64,000 nucleotides of DNA from Mesorhizobium japonicum MAFF 303099 (GTDB lineage: Bacteria; Pseudomonadota; Alphaproteobacteria; Rhizobiales; Rhizobiaceae): assembly GCF_000009625.1 (NCBI RefSeq), contig NC_002678.2, positions 4,124,001 through 4,188,000 of the forward strand, in the 5' to 3' direction. The notes under the pieces are model-generated. The model saw only the letters and a list, made by a program, of their open reading frames with translations, did no database searches and was not told the DNA's origin. Of the stretch, positions 63,044-64,000 are shown piece by piece. Both the position numbers and the translations under genes were made by a program. The first letter of the stretch is position 1. Every line of letters begins with the position of its first letter.

Positions 63044-64000
63044 GCGGGGCTCCCGCCGTGCTGGACCTGCCGCAGCCAGAGTGACAGCGAGGCCGAACGC
63101 CAGACATACTGGACATCCAGCGATGCCACCTGATCGGGTTGGCTGAGCAGCCGGGCATAGGCGGCGCTCACCTGCGGCAGGTTGACATAGGGCGCGATAC
63201 GGCCGGCATCCGAAACCAGCAGCTGTTCCAGGAGGTCGCGGTGGTTGCGCACCATGCCGTTGACGAGATTGGCGGTGAAATCGATCTTGTCGCGCCGCCA
63301 CTGCACCGCCGCCGGCAGGATGCCCTCCATGGCCCGGCGCAACACATAGCGGCCAAAGCCGTGGCTGAGTTTTTCCTCGCCCGGCAGCGCCAGGCAGAAT
63401 TCGACCAGCGGCTTGTCCCAGAAGGGATAGCGCGGCTCGACGCCGAAATTGGCCGCCGCCTTGTCGAGGACCTCGAAAGAGTGCGGCACATAGCCGTTGG
63501 ACAGGATCCAGCGATGGCTCAGCGCGTCGCTGGCCTGGACGCCGGGCGGCATGTAGCCGGCCCGATGGAAGCGGTCGATAAGTTCGGTGCGCCTGGCCAG
63601 GTCGGGATTGATCAGGTCGCGCCAGCTGCGGCCGCGCTGCATTTGCGTGGGCTTGCGTATCCTGTTCAGGGCACGGTTCGCCAGCTGTCTCGCCTTGGCG
63701 ATGCGCCAGGCCGGTCCATAAAGGGTCAGGAACTGGAAATAGAGGCCGAGCGTGCTGTCGCCATAGGTGTTGGAGGCGCTGCGGACCTCGCGCCAAAGGT
63801 CCAGCCACCTTCCGCCATTGGCAAGCTCGTGCAGATGGCCATGTCCCTGTGAGACGACCTCGTCGCCGCCATGGCCGTCGAGCAGCACCTTGATGCCTTT
63901 TGCGCCCGCCGTGCGGTAGATGCCGCGGGTCAGCGTCAGGCCCGGCGCCAGGAAGGTGCCCTCCTGTTCCTCCAGCACCCGTTCGAACTCGGCGAAAGGT
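63040..64000 (-). CDS. Asparagine-synthetase-like cyclase (lasso C-type), partial at window edge
   Basis: At least 319 residues; the N-terminus lies beyond base 64000. The C-terminal ATP-pyrophosphatase part is visible: KGIKVLLDGHGGDEVVSQGHG, where DGHGGDE is the conserved acidic motif, and YPFWDKPLVEFCLALPGEEKLSHGFGRYVLRRAMEGILP, the substrate-binding region of these enzymes. In lasso pathways the C protein activates an Asp or Glu side chain as an acyl-AMP and forms the macrolactam ring. Asparagine synthetase or a capsule-related amidotransferase is the alternative. The frame is continuous to the right edge. Confidence 0.85.
   Translation of the reverse strand, partial: PFAEFERVLEEQEGTFLAPGLTLTRGIYRTAGAKGIKVLLDGHGGDEVVSQGHGHLHELANGGRWLDLWREVRSASNTYGDSTLGLYFQFLTLYGPAWRIAKARQLANRALNRIRKPTQMQRGRSWRDLINPDLARRTELIDRFHRAGYMPPGVQASDALSHRWILSNGYVPHSFEVLDKAAANFGVEPRYPFWDKPLVEFCLALPGEEKLSHGFGRYVLRRAMEGILPAAVQWRRDKIDFTANLVNGMVRNHRDLLEQLLVSDAGRIAPYVNLPQVSAAYARLLSQPDQVASLDVQYVWRSASLSLWLRQVQHGGSPA

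Noticed and set aside
62042..63808. 588-codon frame giving a longer kinase
   Set aside because: The part upstream of 63043 is the shadow of the cyclase gene; the ATG at 63043 overlaps the cyclase stop.

Overview
The window is GC-rich, densely coded alphaproteobacterial chromosome. It is most like a Mesorhizobium or close Rhizobiales relative. The clues are the TIGR02300–aroA–cmk–rpsA block beside tRNA-Ala(GGC), a class II EPSP synthase that resembles the Agrobacterium CP4 enzyme throughout, an exoX/exoY/exoF/exoQ exopolysaccharide set, a four-subunit sarcosine oxidase and several short rhizobial-type intergenic palindromes. These assignments come from reading motifs and recalled family sequences; no database search was possible.

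Layout. 1–7.5 kb: truncated secreted caspase-like protein, FMN reductase, cytochrome P450, a nested palindromic element, an NDUFA9-like protein, and a divergent pair made of a frameshifted GlxA/AraC-type regulator and a membrane-anchored DJ-1/PfpI protein. 7.6–15.3 kb: a probable guanidino/arginine-compound locus. It holds an Ldh-family reductase, a polar amino-acid ABC transporter, and a divergent operon with a dimethylargininase-like hydrolase, a TetR regulator and an AruI-like ThDP decarboxylase. 15.6–18.2 kb: an SDR and a large membrane protein with overlapping 3' ends. 18.2–23.1 kb: housekeeping block (rpsA, cmk, aroA, TIGR02300, tRNA-Ala). 23.4–34.5 kb: organosulfur acquisition locus (ssuD, FAD/NAD(P) protein, sfnG, a complete branched-chain-type ABC transporter, sfnB, msuE). 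35.3–43.3 kb: soxBDAG sarcosine oxidase, a TetR regulator, and an aldehyde dehydrogenase with a DUF1349 protein. 43.4–48.6 kb: glycosyltransferase, a pyridine nucleotide-disulfide-family flavoprotein lacking its disulfide, a PF10091 'glucoamylase' protein, and an SDR. 48.7–55.3 kb: acetone carboxylase-type acxABC with a divergent LuxR regulator and a terminal SDR. 55.4–60.2 kb: exopolysaccharide genes exoQ, exoF, exoY, exoX, with two copies of one intergenic repeat flanking exoQ. 60.2–64 kb: three translationally coupled genes running in from the right edge (asparagine synthetase-like cyclase, HPr-kinase-like protein, ABC exporter). They look like the C-K-D end of a lasso-peptide gene cluster.

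How the genes may work together. The sulfur locus pairs FMNH2-dependent desulfonating and sulfone-cleaving monooxygenases with their flavin reductase. It also carries a hydrophobic-amino-acid-type transporter whose position suggests an organosulfur substrate. The acx block would carboxylate acetone to acetoacetate, and the last SDR could interconvert acetoacetate and 3-hydroxybutyrate. The most interesting leads are the kinase-containing lasso-type cluster, the HAAT transporter inside the sulfur locus, the flavoprotein without its redox cysteine pair, and the guanidino-compound operon.
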